The notes beneath the pieces were generated by a model. It was not told where the DNA came from and ran no database searches. It saw only the letters and a list, made by a program, of their open reading frames with translations. A stretch of 64,000 bases of DNA from DTCV01 sp964641155 (lineage in GTDB: Archaea > Thermoproteota > Thermoprotei_A > Sulfolobales > NBVN01), in assembly GCA_964641155.1 (NCBI GenBank), contig CAZXJO010000006.1:1-64000 (forward strand), in the 5' to 3' direction. The stretch's first letter is position 1, and each line of letters starts with the position of its first letter. Made by a program: the position numbers and the translations under genes. Shown piece by piece: positions 25,089 to 33,694 of the stretch.

Positions 25089-26179
25089 TGGACTACGTCC
25101 TAATAGATGGCTCCATAGGTGAGGGCGGGGGCCAGATATTAAGGACGTCTGTGGCGCTCTCCTCAATACTCATGAAGCCAATCAAAGTGATCAACATAAG
25201 GGCTAAGAGGAAGAACCCAGGACTCCAAAACCAACACATAACGGCGGTTAAGGCAGCTGCAGAACTAACCAACGCATCAGTTGAGGGACTACACCTAAGA
25301 TCCACGGAACTAACGTACGTGCCCCGAGGACTGAGGCCCGGCAAGTACTCCTTCGACATAGGTACGGCTGGCTCAGCAACGCTGGTACTGCAGACCATAA
25401 TGCCCATAATGATGCTAATGCCTGGGAAGGTGGAGGTGGAGATCAGGGGCGGCACGGACGTCCCGTGGAGCCCCCCGGTGGACTACTTAAGGAACGTCAT
25501 ACTCTATCACCTAAACATGCTCGGAGCCAGGATAGATGTCAAGCTAGTTAGGAGGGGCCACTACCCGAGGGGTGGGGGCATAGTGGTGGCAAAGCCCCTC
25601 ACCACCCATGAGAGGTTGAGGCCCGTAAAACTGGTGGGCAGGGGCGAGGTACTCAGGATTAAGGGAATCTCACACTGCGTCAAACTACCAAAGCACGTGG
25701 CTGAGAGGCAGGCCAGAGCAGCTGAGGAATTCCTAAGGAACTCCGGGATTAACCAACCGATAGAGGTAGGGCTGGAGTACTACAGGCCGGAAAACGACCC
25801 ACACCTAGGGCCTGGCTCCGGAATAGTTCTATGGTCCGAAACAAGCAACGGAGCACTGCTGGGGGCGGACGCCCTAGGCGCTAAGGACAAGACAGCTGAG
25901 GAAGTAGGTATTGAAGCATCTAAGAAGCTGGTAAACGAATTAAGCACTAAAGCAGCCCTAGACTCACACATGAGCGACAACATAATACCGTACCTAGCCC
26001 TAGCCAACGGCAAGTCAGAGATCACGGGAGCATCACTCACACTACACACATACACAGTAATCGAGATAACTAAGATGCTCACAGGAGCTGAGATAGAGGT
26101 CACTGGGGAACCAGACAAACCATTCAAAGCAGTTATTGAAGGAATAGGCTACGAATTCCCAACTAACAACGACTCATAA
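25088..26179 (+). CDS. rtcA: RNA 3'-terminal phosphate cyclase
   Basis: A 363-residue RtcA that converts RNA 3'-phosphate ends to 2',3'-cyclic phosphates. The N terminus has the family start DGSIGEGGGQILRTS and the C-terminal part carries ALDSHMSDNIIPYLAL with the histidine that is adenylylated. It begins GTG or ATG-like at the last base of the preceding gene's stop. It is the last gene of the cluster. Confidence 0.95.
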   Translation: MDYVLIDGSIGEGGGQILRTSVALSSILMKPIKVINIRAKRKNPGLQNQHITAVKAAAELTNASVEGLHLRSTELTYVPRGLRPGKYSFDIGTAGSATLVLQTIMPIMMLMPGKVEVEIRGGTDVPWSPPVDYLRNVILYHLNMLGARIDVKLVRRGHYPRGGGIVVAKPLTTHERLRPVKLVGRGEVLRIKGISHCVKLPKHVAERQARAAEEFLRNSGINQPIEVGLEYYRPENDPHLGPGSGIVLWSETSNGALLGADALGAKDKTAEEVGIEASKKLVNELSTKAALDSHMSDNIIPYLALANGKSEITGASLTLHTYTVIEITKMLTGAEIEVTGEPDKPFKAVIEGIGYEFPTNNDS

Positions 26180-26251
26180 CCCCCACCACACCCCTTAACA
26201 AGCGCCGACCAGCACCGCGCATAGAAAGCAATAAGTAACTATGTACTCAAA

Positions 26252-26890
26252 TCAATAACGCTTAATGAGTTCTAATAGCTTACCAGCAATCCCCCCTAAT
26301 TTCCGACCTAGGGGACTCACCGGCCTTACCCCCCACCAATCCAACCAATCAGTAAGAAGTTCCGTGACGTTTGAGCACTCCCTGAACCCAGCCCCGCCTG
26401 AGGAACTAGTGTTGGTAGCACTCCTCCACTCATACGAGAAGAACCCATATTCGAACCCTAGTTTCTTCACGTACGGGTGCAGATGCTGCGGACATAACTA
26501 CCATGACCACACATCACCATCACGACTCACAAATGTGGTCTTTATCGTTAGCATATATCCATTAACCCAGTTCCCATCAGGGTCCACGACGTACCAGTAC
26601 CCGTCAGCGAAAGTTATCACAGCCAGATGACCTACCTCACACACATACCATCCCAACAAGTAGGTATGATTGATGTATGGTTTGAGGGTCGGGTATGTGA
26701 GGACCGCTAAGTATTGACAACCCACTCGAAAACCGATTTTAAGGTTCCCTCCACCGATGAACTAATTAGATTGTAGGCCTCCCAACCTCCTCATTCACGT
26801 AACTCAGCTCTTCAGTTAACTCATTAACTGTGGAGGCGGTGTTTACGTACGTGTACGTAAGTGTTAATGCTATTATTAGGAGGAAATACT
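26252..26890 (-). pseudogene. Decayed transglutaminase-like gene
   Basis: Four consecutive pieces in shifting frames read as one protein. The first is a hydrophobic start near 26880 (IIALTLTYTYV). The second is NLISSSVEGTLKSVFEWVVNT. The third, at 26725-26498, has GHLAVITFADGYWYVVDPDG. The fourth, at 26470-26252, has EYGFFSYEWRSA. The block H...W...DPDG matches the His and Asp of the transglutaminase fold, with CQYLA before it. At least two frameshifts and stops separate the pieces. Sequencing error is a less likely cause because several breaks are present. Confidence 0.55.
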
Positions 26891-26953
26891 ACAGCAGAGG
26901 AAACCCTCACAGACCATAACACCAACTCCTGTCTACACTGAGCAAATAAATTT

Positions 26954-27008
26954 CTCTTAAGAGGTAACGAGATCGCGTTCACCGATCTTAGTTCGTTACT
27001 TCTAAGAG
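26954..27008. other. Long imperfect hairpin in gene-free DNA
   Basis: CTCTTAAGAGGTAACGA (26954-26970) pairs with TCGTTACTTCTAAGAG (26993-27008) with one bulge. An inner stem GATCG/CGATC (26971-26975 with 26983-26987) closes a 7-base loop, leaving a 5-base bulge on the 3' side. It lies between the pseudogene and the 3' end of the S15 gene. It may act as a terminator for S15 transcripts or be an unrelated RNA structure. Confidence 0.45.
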
Positions 27009-27087
27009 TTGAAGCAGTCGATTAGTCGGAACACCATCAATTGAGTGGTGAGGGTTTAATTGATGCGGGCCGTCCCAACCCAAACAA

Positions 27088-27579
27088 CTAGCTACTTAGG
27101 GTCTCCCCAGCCTTCACCCTGATCAGGGGTTGGCTAACCAATATCTCAGCTGTGACCGGGTCGTACTTCCAGTCAGGGGGTAACCTACCCACGGACTTAT
27201 AGTACTTCACGAGCCTATGGATCTTGGACTCAATCTCGATAATACCCCTCTGACTGTGGGTGTCCTTCGGATGGGCTTCGAGGTGCTTCCTCAGGTTCAC
27301 CGCCCTTCTCATCAGGTTGTACAGGTCCTCAGGAACAGATAACGATATGCTGTACTTGCTTAGGACGTCGGTTAGCTTCGTGTTAAGCACGGACTTCGTT
27401 AGAGGTATGCCGTACTGGTCCCTGAGGATGACGCCGATCATTGACGGCGGGTACCCCTTCTTAGCGAGCTCAACAATAATCAACTCCACTTCCTCGGGAG
27501 TGAACTGCAACCACTTCGGAGCCACTAGCGCTGCAGGCCTAGTGCCGTGGGACTTCCCCTTCTCCTTACTCTTATTCAT
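27088..27579 (-). CDS. rps15: 30S ribosomal protein S15
   Basis: Archaeal-type S15 (eukaryotic S13e-like) of about 163 residues. KSHGTRPA at the N terminus, LAKKGYPPSMIGVILRDQYGIP and HRLVKYYKSVGRLPPDWKYDP are typical. ATG 27579 gives the usual MNKSK start; a GTG two codons upstream is also in frame. It is the last gene of the minus-strand run that starts with the FKBP gene near 33.6 kb. Confidence 0.97.
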   Translation of the reverse strand: MNKSKEKGKSHGTRPAALVAPKWLQFTPEEVELIIVELAKKGYPPSMIGVILRDQYGIPLTKSVLNTKLTDVLSKYSISLSVPEDLYNLMRRAVNLRKHLEAHPKDTHSQRGIIEIESKIHRLVKYYKSVGRLPPDWKYDPVTAEILVSQPLIRVKAGETLSS

Positions 27580-27615
27580 CCACACCGACCTAATGTAAGT
27601 AGTTGAGCACGCACC

Positions 27616-28176
27616 TTAAAAATGTTTACTAAACCACTCTGCGAACCCTTTAAAGGCCGCACCCCTATGTGACAGCCTATTCTTCTCAGCAACATCCATC
27701 TCAGCAAACGTCCTATCACACCCCTTAGGAACGAATATGGGGTCGAAGCCGAACCCACCTGAGCCTCTAGCACTGAGCGACAGCTCCCCGTGAACAACCC
27801 CGGAGAAGAGCTCAACACCCCGCCCAGGGTCTGAGAAAGCTATCACCGACTTAAAGTAAGCCTCCCTACAGCCCACCCCATCCATTAACTTCAGCACGCC
27901 GTGAACCCCTAACTTCCTGTAGACGTAGGAACTCATACTCCCCGGGAAGCCGTTTAAGGCCTTGATGAAGAGTCCTGAGTCCTCAACGATCAGGGCCTTA
28001 CCGCTTAGTAAGGACGCAGTTAACGCGGCGTAGGAGGCAACGACCTCCAACTCCTCACTCTGAACCTCGACCTTAGGCACGTCGAGGGGAACTAACTCCA
28101 GGCCGTACTCACCGGCCAGTAACTCAAGCTCCTTGAGCTTAGCTGGGTTGGACGTAGCAACGTAGACGGACTTCAT
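27616..28176 (-). CDS. XTP/dITP pyrophosphatase (HAM1/RdgB)
   Basis: A 186-residue house-cleaning enzyme that hydrolyses xanthosine and inosine triphosphates. Motifs are VATSNPAKLKELE, VEDSGLFIKALNGFPG and GFGFDPIFVP, then SHRGAAFK at the C-terminal end. Its ATG overlaps the bud32 stop by four bases. The arrangement kae1-bud32-HAM1 is common in crenarchaea. Confidence 0.95.
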   Translation of the reverse strand: MKSVYVATSNPAKLKELELLAGEYGLELVPLDVPKVEVQSEELEVVASYAALTASLLSGKALIVEDSGLFIKALNGFPGSMSSYVYRKLGVHGVLKLMDGVGCREAYFKSVIAFSDPGRGVELFSGVVHGELSLSARGSGGFGFDPIFVPKGCDRTFAEMDVAEKNRLSHRGAAFKGFAEWFSKHF

Positions 28177-28829
28177 CCCCTCACCCTCCTCTCCTCAACA
28201 TACCTCCCCCTAAGCCTGATCTCCCTAACCTTATCCATCACGGCTTCAGCACCCCCAGCACCGACCACCGACGAATAACCCCTCAAGAAATGCCTCACCA
28301 ACTCCTTAGTCATGCCGTAGTGCATGCTCTCGATGGACCTAATCAGCAGGTGGACGTCGACGGCCTTATCCTCCAACTCGGATGAAAGTCTTGACAGACC
28401 GAAGTCAATCAAGTACATCACCCCCTCAGGAGTTACCAACACGTTTGACGTGGTCAAATCACCGTGCGTTACGTTACTCAGATGTAGCTTACCGACGTAA
28501 TTACCGAGCAACTCCAACCACTCCTTCCTAAGCCCCTCATCAGCTGATGGGAGAACATCCCTCAACAAACTGCCCTCAACGTACTCCATAACTATAAAGG
28601 CGTTATCGACGTCTACGTAAAGCACTGCGGGGACCCTAACACCGGACCTCAAAGCCATCCACATAACCTTAGCCTCGGTTATGGTCCTCTCACGACGCAC
28701 TGAGGCGTCGAAGGCGAGGTCCCTGTAACTCTTAGGCACCCTATACTTGACAACCACGTCCAAGCCTAGGAAGACTCCTCTGTACAAGTTGGCCTCAGCG
28801 CCGGATGCGATGAGCCTCAACCCATCCAT
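28173..28829 (-). CDS. bud32: KEOPS complex kinase/ATPase Bud32
   Basis: A 218-residue small kinase-like subunit of KEOPS, which makes the t6A modification on tRNA with Kae1. It has the Gly-poor ATP loop IASGAEANLYRG, the lysine VVVKYRVPKSYR, the catalytic THGDLTTSNVLV and the metal motif YLIDFGLS. It overlaps kae1 by 13 bases. In some archaea kae1 and bud32 are fused; here they are separate. Confidence 0.95.
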   Translation of the reverse strand: MDGLRLIASGAEANLYRGVFLGLDVVVKYRVPKSYRDLAFDASVRRERTITEAKVMWMALRSGVRVPAVLYVDVDNAFIVMEYVEGSLLRDVLPSADEGLRKEWLELLGNYVGKLHLSNVTHGDLTTSNVLVTPEGVMYLIDFGLSRLSSELEDKAVDVHLLIRSIESMHYGMTKELVRHFLRGYSSVVGAGGAEAVMDKVREIRLRGRYVEERRVRG

Positions 28830-29818
28830 GGAATATCCACCGAGTCAGGCCTCCACCTCTGCCTTACCTGAGCCTCCTCAGGCTCAACTGTTATGTTATG
28901 CTTAAGCATCAGCAGGCCCGTCCAAGCGATCATCACACCGTTATCCACCGCGTACTTAGGTTCCACAACACCTAACCTGACATTCCTCAAATCGCTGAGC
29001 AACTCGAACTTCATACGCAGCGCCTTACTCGCAGCAACACCGCCCACCACGAGTAACTCACCCTTCTTAGTGTGTGTTAGGCCGCGTTCAACGACCTCAG
29101 CAATGGAACTGTAGGCGACCTCCCTAACCGAGTAGCAGATATCCCTCAAGTCATACCTCCCCTCCCTAAAAGCCCTTAAGGCAGCTGTCAGCAGGCCTGA
29201 GAAGGAGACGTCCTGACCCTTAACCACGTACGGTAGGTCGATGAACTTCGACCCACCCTCAGCGCATAGGTCCAGCTTATGAACACCTCCGACCACGTAC
29301 GGGGGAGCTAAACCCACCTCCCGGACGAAGGTGTCCATGAAGTTACCTAGAGCTATGTCTAAGGTCTCACCGAAGACCCTATACCTACCGTCAGAGAACG
29401 CTAAGATCATCGTGTTACCCCCTGAGAGGTAGACCACTAAGGGGTCCTTAAAGCCCGTCAACAACCTACCAACCTCGATATGAGCGACTGCGTGGTTCAC
29501 AGGGATCAAAGGCTTCCTAAAGTACGACGCAAGCGCCCGAGCAACGGTGGCGCCAACCCTCAGGCAAGGACCTAACCCAGGACCTAACGCGACGGCAATA
29601 CCGTCAACGTCCCTGATCGTGAGCCCAGCATCTGCGAGCGCCTCCTTTAACACCCTACTAGCACTACTCATGAAGTACAGCGATGCCTCCCTAGGGTGGA
29701 TCCCACCGCTGGAGGGTACGTAACTAACTCTCCTATCAGCTATTATGTGGGGAGGGCTATCCCTAACAATCCCTACCCCGAACGTGTGGGCAGTTGATTC
29801 AATACCTAAAACTATCAT
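28817..29818 (-). CDS. kae1: KEOPS complex tRNA threonylcarbamoyltransferase Kae1
   Basis: A 333-residue ASKHA-fold catalytic subunit that transfers threonylcarbamoyl to A37 of tRNA. MIVLGIESTAHTFGVGI is the family start. The iron-binding pair is NHAVAHIEVG (His109 and His113), and the C-terminal metal aspartate is in PKYAVDNGVMIAWTG. The product of pcc1, another KEOPS subunit, is encoded at 34921. Confidence 0.97.
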   Translation of the reverse strand: MIVLGIESTAHTFGVGIVRDSPPHIIADRRVSYVPSSGGIHPREASLYFMSSASRVLKEALADAGLTIRDVDGIAVALGPGLGPCLRVGATVARALASYFRKPLIPVNHAVAHIEVGRLLTGFKDPLVVYLSGGNTMILAFSDGRYRVFGETLDIALGNFMDTFVREVGLAPPYVVGGVHKLDLCAEGGSKFIDLPYVVKGQDVSFSGLLTAALRAFREGRYDLRDICYSVREVAYSSIAEVVERGLTHTKKGELLVVGGVAASKALRMKFELLSDLRNVRLGVVEPKYAVDNGVMIAWTGLLMLKHNITVEPEEAQVRQRWRPDSVDIPWMG

Positions 29819-29839
29819 GGGGGGCTCATTACCTTAACA

Positions 29840-30010
29840 TCAACGCTTCTGAGGAACGAACTCCACGTAATTGCATTTCCCGCAGTGCCACCTACTAACA
29901 GGACTCTTATGGAACGCCATCGTGGACCCGCATCTGGGACACTTCTTATTCTTAGACACTATCTTGCCGGCGGAGTAATCAATTACGTAGAGCTTATACC
30001 TCTCAGCCAT
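29840..30010 (-). CDS. 30S ribosomal protein S27ae
   Basis: A 56-residue zinc-ribbon ribosomal protein. The translated frame starts MAERYKLYVIDYSAG and carries CPRCGS and CGKC, giving the four zinc cysteines. It ends in FVPQKR. It lies nine bases after the S24e stop, the usual archaeal order Rpo7-Spt4-S24e-S27ae. Confidence 0.93.
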   Translation of the reverse strand: MAERYKLYVIDYSAGKIVSKNKKCPRCGSTMAFHKSPVSRWHCGKCNYVEFVPQKR

Positions 30011-30019
30011 AAAACCACC

Positions 30020-30337
30020 TCAACTGCCATGCCTCCTAATCACGTGCTGAGGCTCGAAGGCCTTAGCCCTCTCACCGTCGTCGTAGATGTTCGCCCTAAT
30101 CAAAGACCTGTTAACGCCGTACTCAGTCATGATGTTCCTGATGTAGACGTTATCAGCCGGCCTGCCCGACCACTTGGAAAGTGCATCACGTAACTCACTC
30201 CTAGAAGGAGTTCCACGGCCGACGTGGTGGACTAAGCCAACAACCTCAACCCTCCTAACCAACTTATTATACCTCTCACTAACGATCTCCACGTACGTGT
30301 TGTCATCCACCCTTATCGCCTTCCTCCCTCCAGACAT
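30020..30337 (-). CDS. 30S ribosomal protein S24e
   Basis: A 105-residue S24e with typical segments VEVVGLVHHVGRGTPSR and RANIYDDGERAKAFEP. Upstream, TTTAAAT near 30380 on the minus strand provides a promoter, so S24e-S27ae may also be transcribed independently of spt4. Confidence 0.94.
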   Translation of the reverse strand: MSGGRKAIRVDDNTYVEIVSERYNKLVRRVEVVGLVHHVGRGTPSRSELRDALSKWSGRPADNVYIRNIMTEYGVNRSLIRANIYDDGERAKAFEPQHVIRRHGS

Positions 30338-30420
30338 GACAACACACCACAGCCCTACATCCAGAAATAACGTCGGGTTAATTTAAATCTTATTAGTGCG
30401 CCGGCAGACACCTTCCCGAC

Positions 30421-30633
30421 CTACCTAATCCGTAAGGCGTACTTACCGGGCTTAGTAATGCCTAAGAGCTTAGCCACCTCCGAGTGGGCCGGGTCCAGAA
30501 TGACGGCCACACCGGTCCATTCATCGCTGAAGGTGTCAGAACCGCAGTTAGGGCAGACCTGCTCCTCATGATTCACCAACAACTTACACTTAGTACATGC
30601 CTTAAACGGCTTCTTAGACCTCTCCGAGGACAT
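30421..30633 (-). CDS. spt4: Transcription elongation factor Spt4 (RpoE'')
   Basis: A 70-residue zinc protein that pairs with Spt5 on RNA polymerase. CTKCKLLV and CPNCGSD supply the four cysteines, followed by SDEWTGVAVILDP, typical of Spt4. It begins almost at the stop of the rpo7 gene, so the two are co-expressed. Confidence 0.95.
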   Translation of the reverse strand: MSSERSKKPFKACTKCKLLVNHEEQVCPNCGSDTFSDEWTGVAVILDPAHSEVAKLLGITKPGKYALRIR

Positions 30634-30634
30634 A

Positions 30635-31153
30635 CTACTCCACCCTACCTAGGTATGGCTGCCTTAAAGTCATAGCAACCCTAATCGATGTGGGGGCGTT
30701 TATGCTGACGCTCACCACCCTACCGCGAACTACGTCACCCTTCCTGAAAACCTTCTTAGTCTCCTCACCCACCAGTATGTCCTGAAGCTCATCGTAGAAC
30801 ACCTTATCATCAAGTAACTGGGAAATGTGTACGAAGGCGTCTATAGGACCTATGTTAACGTACACACCTATCTTCTTAACATCCACCACCTCACCGAGGG
30901 TCACCTCATTCAACACCGGGTAGTAGGTGATGAGGTCCGCCACCACGTCGTGGTAGGTCGCACCATCACCCTGCAGTATGAAGCCCTCAGGACTAGCCTC
31001 AACACCGCAGACCGCAATAACCAATCCAAGGGAGTTATCTACCTTACCCTCATAACGCTTCCTCAACTCATCCTTAGCAACTTCATCTAACGGCTCCCCA
31101 AACCTATTCGGCGGTATCCTGACAACGTCCTTAATCCTACACAGCCTAAACAT
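30635..31153 (-). CDS. rpo7: RNA polymerase subunit Rpo7 (RpoE')
   Basis: A 172-residue homolog of Rpb7 that forms the polymerase stalk with Rpo4. N-terminal RNP-like part includes LGLVIAVCGVE and FILQGDGATYHDV; the S1 domain is LGEVVDVKKIGVYVNIGPIDAFVHIS. A strong TATA region (TTTATAAATATATTTA) lies upstream near 31188-31204, so transcription of the Rpo7-to-S15 run likely starts here. Confidence 0.97.
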   Translation of the reverse strand: MFRLCRIKDVVRIPPNRFGEPLDEVAKDELRKRYEGKVDNSLGLVIAVCGVEASPEGFILQGDGATYHDVVADLITYYPVLNEVTLGEVVDVKKIGVYVNIGPIDAFVHISQLLDDKVFYDELQDILVGEETKKVFRKGDVVRGRVVSVSINAPTSIRVAMTLRQPYLGRVE

Positions 31154-31251
31154 CTAACCACACCTAATACTTCGGAGACCTAAGACCTAAATATATTTAT
31201 AAGAAAAGGCCTTAAGGGAACTAACCCAGCGTCGAAGTACTAATCAAGGAG

Positions 31252-31677
31252 TTAGGGAGTTATGAGGACGAACCTGAACTTACTTGACCACCAACTCACT
31301 ACCCTAACACCCAACCTCAGCAACTCCTTCTTAAGGCCTTCATCGTTGGTAGCAACGATGAAGTCATGCCTAGCGCTCGGACACCCCTTAAAGAAGTGGA
31401 GTAGGGACTCATCACCTGACAGAACGAACGACCCCGTATTGATGATCTCAACACCTCGGCGTTGGATGTACTCCAAGGCCAGCCCAGCGGCCTTCCCCCT
31501 CAAACCCTTACTACTTGATGAAATCCTCGATAACTCGTTTAAGATTGTGTCCAAAACGAAGTACTCGCACCTACCCACCTCCTCCGATATGAGGTCCAAC
31601 ACATCCACACCCTCATATACCTGAAGTAAGACACTACTGTCCAACAACACCTTACAGCTCTTCGACCGATAAACCAT
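31252..31677 (-). CDS. PIN-domain protein, Fcf1/VapC9-like
   Basis: A 141-residue single PIN domain with KVLLDSSVLLQVYEGVD, a central Glu in ILNELSRI, and DFIVATNDEGLKKELL carrying the last acidic residues. The family includes the rRNA-processing nuclease Fcf1/Utp24. It follows aIF2-gamma by four bases, a conserved archaeal pairing, pointing to ribosome maturation rather than a toxin; no antitoxin gene adjoins it. Confidence 0.88.
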   Translation of the reverse strand: MVYRSKSCKVLLDSSVLLQVYEGVDVLDLISEEVGRCEYFVLDTILNELSRISSSSKGLRGKAAGLALEYIQRRGVEIINTGSFVLSGDESLLHFFKGCPSARHDFIVATNDEGLKKELLRLGVRVVSWWSSKFRFVLITP

Positions 31678-31681
31678 CTGG

Positions 31682-32905
31682 TTAAGACCTTATGAGCCCC
31701 CAACCGATGAGTCTCCACCTACCGAGCACTTGCCTACTTATAGCTACCCGCATACCTTCCCAGACAACCAAGGGCCTCCTACACCTCACTTCCATATAGT
31801 CCTTGGAGAGCTTGGTCACGTCCGCCAACGTCACTGCAGTTCCCGAAGTAATCATTATTACTTCGTTCTGCTTAAGCTTCTCAACCTTAATCAGCTCCTT
31901 AGTACCTAAAACCCTTTCAAGTAGGTTGTACTCTATTCTGAGAGTACTTATGGGTTCCGGCAACGTCCCAGCCTTACCGCATACGTTACCCACGAGCTTA
32001 TCCGCCTTAGTGAGGGAGGGGTCGAGCTTGGTGCCTATAGCAACTAAGCCGCCCGGACCTGCCTCCATGAACTCATCCTCACCGAACTTAATGCTGACGA
32101 CCTCAGACACCAACTCCTCGTAATACACCTTACCACTCCTCTCAACCTTGATCCCAGGCCTGATCTCAATCTCATCACCAACCCTCAGACGACCCCTAAT
32201 CAGCGAACCACCTACGACACCCCCCATGAGTTCCTCAGGGGGTGTGCCAGGCCTGTTAACCTCGAAGGACCTAGCTATGAACATGAGGGGCGGTGACGCC
32301 AAATCACGTTCAGGTACCGGTATGTACTTATCAATAGCCATTAGGAGGGCATCAACGTTTATCTTATTTAAGGCGCTGATCGGTATGATCGGTGCGGACT
32401 CAGCCCAAGTACCTCTGAGGAACTCCCTGATCTGTTCGTAGTTCTCTAAGGCCTTCTCCCTACTGACCACATCCACCTTATTCTGCACCACCACTAAGTT
32501 CCTCACCCCTATAATGCCCAACGCTGCGAAGTGCTCCCTCGTCTGCGGCTGCGGGCACTGCTCGTTTGCCGCCACCACCAACAACGCACCATCCATCAGG
32601 GAAGCCCCTGAAAGCATCGTGGCCATAAGGACTTCATGGCCCGGGGCATCCACGTATGAAACCCTACGCCTTAGGACGCAGTCCTCATGCTTAGGCTCAG
32701 TTAAGTACCTGTCCGGTTCCGGTAGCTGAGGACATACGTAGAGATTACCTATGGCATACCCTAACTTAATCGTCATAGCCCTCTTAAGCTCTTCCGAATG
32801 CCTAGAAGTCCAAACCCCTGTTAATGCCTGGGTCAGCGTAGTCTTGCCGTGGTCTACGTGTCCAACAACACCTATGTTGAGTTCTGGCTGCCTAATCTCA
32901 CTCAC
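31682..32905 (-). CDS. Translation initiation factor aIF2 subunit gamma
   Basis: A 407-residue GTPase that brings initiator tRNA to the small subunit. G1 is VGHVDHGKTTL, the Zn loop uses CPQ and EDCVLRRR, G3 is DAPGHEVLM and G4 is QNKVD. It overlaps the FKBP stop by four bases (ATGA), so translation is coupled. The length is normal. Confidence 0.97.
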   Translation of the reverse strand: MSEIRQPELNIGVVGHVDHGKTTLTQALTGVWTSRHSEELKRAMTIKLGYAIGNLYVCPQLPEPDRYLTEPKHEDCVLRRRVSYVDAPGHEVLMATMLSGASLMDGALLVVAANEQCPQPQTREHFAALGIIGVRNLVVVQNKVDVVSREKALENYEQIREFLRGTWAESAPIIPISALNKINVDALLMAIDKYIPVPERDLASPPLMFIARSFEVNRPGTPPEELMGGVVGGSLIRGRLRVGDEIEIRPGIKVERSGKVYYEELVSEVVSIKFGEDEFMEAGPGGLVAIGTKLDPSLTKADKLVGNVCGKAGTLPEPISTLRIEYNLLERVLGTKELIKVEKLKQNEVIMITSGTAVTLADVTKLSKDYMEVRCRRPLVVWEGMRVAISRQVLGRWRLIGWGLIRS

Positions 32906-33594
32906 TTACTACCCTCCTTCGAATACCTCTCAATGAAGATGACCTCACTAACACCCAAGTACTTAAACATGTCGTCAGATGCTAGTTTCTTAGCTATTTG
33001 GATGTTCTCGCTCAGGTACGAGCTCCGAGGTAACTCCACCCTCACCTTATCGGAGTCAACCACAACCACGATCTCATCAACGTCAACCCCCCTAACATGC
33101 CTCTTCACTAAGTGCTTAGCCTTCTCAACGACGTCCTCCAACTTCTTAATGACCTTGAAGGTGTAGGTTAGGGTCTTCCCAGCTAGGGGGTGGTTGAAGT
33201 CAACCACAACCCTACCCCCACTCACACTCCTCACAGTCCCCAACTGACCTCCGACCTCAACGACCTTACCGACCTCAGGCCTCACACCGGCCCTAACAAA
33301 GTCGCGTAGGGATAGAGTCCTAACCTTATTGGGGTCCCTCACCCCGTAGGCCTTCTCAGGCGGGATGTCGACGTTGACCTCAACACCGACCTCGGAAGCC
33401 TCCAAAGCCTCCTCAAAGCCCTTTATAACCCTACCCTCACCTACAATGACTAATAAAGGCTCGTAGGTCTTACCCGGTTCGTAGACCTTAAACTCCTTAG
33501 CCTTCTCCGCATTCGTTACCTCAATGACCTCACCGCTTTCCTTAACCCTCACCACATAATCCACTAAAACCATGTCGTTCTTACTTAACGGCAT
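32902..33594 (-). CDS. FKBP-type peptidyl-prolyl isomerase, long archaeal form
   Basis: A 230-residue SlyD-like PPIase: FKBP core NDMVLVDYVVRVKESGEV and GEGRVIKGFEEAL, an IF (insert-in-flap) chaperone domain with FNHPLAGKTLTY, and a C-terminal extension of about 75 residues typical of long crenarchaeal forms. The frame is open to 34071, but only the part from ATG 33594 fits the family. The promoter AAGCTTAAAAACG lies just upstream. It is the first gene of the aIF2-gamma operon. Confidence 0.93.
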   Translation of the reverse strand: MPLSKNDMVLVDYVVRVKESGEVIEVTNAEKAKEFKVYEPGKTYEPLLVIVGEGRVIKGFEEALEASEVGVEVNVDIPPEKAYGVRDPNKVRTLSLRDFVRAGVRPEVGKVVEVGGQLGTVRSVSGGRVVVDFNHPLAGKTLTYTFKVIKKLEDVVEKAKHLVKRHVRGVDVDEIVVVVDSDKVRVELPRSSYLSENIQIAKKLASDDMFKYLGVSEVIFIERYSKEGSK

Positions 33595-33694
33595 ACCACA
33601 TCCTTTAGGTATATCCATTAACGTTTTTAAGCTTAAGTGAGGTCGTAGGCGCTGAGTCAAGGCATGTGGGTGGTAACACCTCAAACCCTGAGGA

